Shown here one piece after another: positions 7,291-8,435 of a stretch of 8,435 bases of DNA; the stretch's first letter is position 1, and each line of letters starts with the position of its first letter. The notes below the pieces were generated by a model. The model ran no database searches. It had not been told where the DNA came from and saw only the letters and a list, made by a program, of their open reading frames with translations. The DNA comes from UBA2128 sp964534955 (GTDB taxonomy: Bacteria > Fidelibacterota > Marinisomatia > Marinisomatales > UBA2128). The position numbers were made by a program, and so were the translations under genes. The stretch covers positions 1-8,435 of the forward strand of contig CAZHRR010000112.1 of the NCBI GenBank assembly GCA_964534955.1, given 5' to 3'.

Positions 7291-8409
7291 GTCACAATTA
7301 TTACAAGCAGTTTGCATCACTGCCAATCCCGTGGCAGTAACTCCCTCACCCAACTGTACATTTTCAATAATCGAATTGTCTCCCGTATCAATTATGTGGA
7401 GATAGCTCTGGCCACCACTCATCATGGCGCTGCTGGACATAAAAAGGCGACTGCCGTCTTGTGACATCCCCACACCGTGAGGCGTATTGAAAAGTGTGTC
7501 CTCAATGTAAGAAATATCTCCAGTTCCCAGATCAATAATAGAAAGGGTATTCGACATTCGACTGACCACGTAGAGATAATCTCCATCTGGATCAGTCAGC
7601 AGATGCCACGGCTGCATACCCATCGTCCCGAGCGAGTAAGTATCAAGTGAATCGCCATTAACGGTAGAAAAGACGCGAATCTCATTTACATCCACGTCAG
7701 AACAACTCATATACAATTTCTCGCTATCCGGTGAGATGATAAGTTCCAATGCTTCATAAATACCATCATTAATTTCAATAGGATCTGGTATATTGCTGCC
7801 GATTTTGAAACTCTCGGGTTCGTATCCTACTTCCCCAAACCTGTCTGTTTCAATCCTGAAGAAATGTGATGCTTGATTACTCGCCACCCACAGCTCACTG
7901 CCATCACTACTTAGGGCAATGCCGTGGGGAGACGAAGCACCCACATCTACACTATCAACTGCCACGGTCGCTGTATTTATCCGATGCACTTGTGTAGAAG
8001 CAACCCCCGTTCCCATCCCGGGCATAAAGCGAGATATATACAGATAGTCTCCCGTGGGTGAAATATCCATAAGAGCCGGCTGATTACCTACAAAAACGGA
8101 TTCAAGTAGATCATCAGTTATCAGGTCAAATTTGAGGACATATCCCGAAGAGATGAGAGTGACATACCACACCTTGTTCACTTCATCAATGACAACATAG
8201 TGCGGATTGTCGGCTACATTGGGTATCATGTCTGCATCCACTTTACGGATAATCTCACCGGTTTCACCATTGATAACGGCAACCTTGTCTGCAGCCTGAA
8301 AGGTGACATACACCTTGTATATTTCAGTTGAATCCGTCGCGTCATCTCCGCAACCGATGACAAACGCAAAGGAAGATATTAAAAACAGTATCGTGTAACT
8401 ATTCGTCAT
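7288..8409 (-). CDS. YncE/YVTN-type beta-propeller lipoprotein
   Basis: A 373-residue envelope lipoprotein. The signal ends in FVIGC/GDD, a good lipobox with Cys20 lipidated. The rest is a seven-bladed-type propeller of the YncE/YVTN/NHL superfamily, with repeated units such as VYVTFQAADKVAVINGETGEII (near 33), ISPTGDYLYIS (116), ALSSDGSELWVAS (165), ISPDSEKLYMS (225), TDPDGDYLYVVS (272) and MSQDGSRLFMSS (315). Histidines recur at the same place in several blades: NPH70, SPH161, QPWH268, TPH311. The protein ends abruptly in TACNNCD, with Cys369 and Cys372 four and one residues from the end. ATG at 8409 has AGGAG 12 bases upstream. It precedes a five-heme cytochrome by 9 bases, which suggests a redox or partner-binding role, as propellers of this fold carry heme d1 in NirS. 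No such cofactor is shown here, and a plain scaffold or binding role is equally possible. Confidence 0.88.
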   Translation of the reverse strand: MTNSYTILFLISSFAFVIGCGDDATDSTEIYKVYVTFQAADKVAVINGETGEIIRKVDADMIPNVADNPHYVVIDEVNKVWYVTLISSGYVLKFDLITDDLLESVFVGNQPALMDISPTGDYLYISRFMPGMGTGVASTQVHRINTATVAVDSVDVGASSPHGIALSSDGSELWVASNQASHFFRIETDRFGEVGYEPESFKIGSNIPDPIEINDGIYEALELIISPDSEKLYMSCSDVDVNEIRVFSTVNGDSLDTYSLGTMGMQPWHLLTDPDGDYLYVVSRMSNTLSIIDLGTGDISYIEDTLFNTPHGVGMSQDGSRLFMSSSAMMSGGQSYLHIIDTGDNSIIENVQLGEGVTATGLAVMQTACNNCD

Positions 8410-8421
8410 TGATTTACTTTT

Positions 8422-8426
8422 CTCCT
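8422..8426 (-). promoter_or_regulatory. Ribosome binding site of the propeller gene
   Basis: AGGAG lies 12 bases before ATG 8409, a little farther than usual. No alternative start that keeps the lipoprotein signal is visible nearby. Only 26 bases upstream of this gene are in the window, so its promoter, or an earlier operon gene, is out of view. Confidence 0.5.
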
Positions 8427-8435
8427 AAATTGTTT

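Noticed and set aside
7288..7305. CNNCD as a c-type heme site in the propeller protein
   Set aside because: The His required after CXXC is absent; the next residue is Asp and the protein ends there.

Overview
The window carries four genes, all on the minus strand, so the biology reads from the right end to the left. All four products have export signals. Two (a beta-propeller protein and a five-heme cytochrome c) look like lipoproteins. Two (an FG-GAP/VCBS repeat protein and a gingipain-like C25 protease) end in, or run into, a type IX secretion system (T9SS) type A sorting domain with the YPNPFN signature. This combination, with the 'SCGDD' style of lipoprotein N-terminus and paired dockerin repeats, points to the Fibrobacteres-Chlorobi-Bacteroidetes superphylum. 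My best guess is a marine or subsurface lineage such as Marinimicrobia, Calditrichota or Ignavibacteria. That placement is inferred from protein style, because no taxonomic marker gene is present.

Layout from right to left. Positions 8409-7288 encode a YncE/YVTN-type propeller lipoprotein ending in an unusual CNNCD tail. After 9 bases, with the ribosome binding site of the next gene overlapping the stop codon, positions 7278-5956 encode a lipoprotein with five CXXCH heme sites and a beta-rich C-terminal domain. After 44 bases, positions 5911-3836 encode a secreted protein with ten calcium-binding FG-GAP loops and a T9SS tail, starting at TTG. These three form a probable operon. A 140-base AT-rich gap (3696-3835) follows, with possible promoter elements and a CRP/FNR-like palindrome. 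The last gene starts at 3695 and runs off the left edge. It is a very large C25 (gingipain family) protease with propeptide, catalytic His/Cys domain, Ig-like modules, P-domain, dockerin pair and the beginning of a T9SS sorting domain.

How they may work together: the propeller and cytochrome look like an envelope electron-transfer pair, and the repeat protein is probably displayed at the cell surface by T9SS. The protease is a separate, probably independently transcribed, surface or secreted enzyme. The link between redox lipoproteins and a T9SS cargo in one operon is the most notable arrangement here. No RNA gene, CRISPR array, insertion sequence or integrase was seen.
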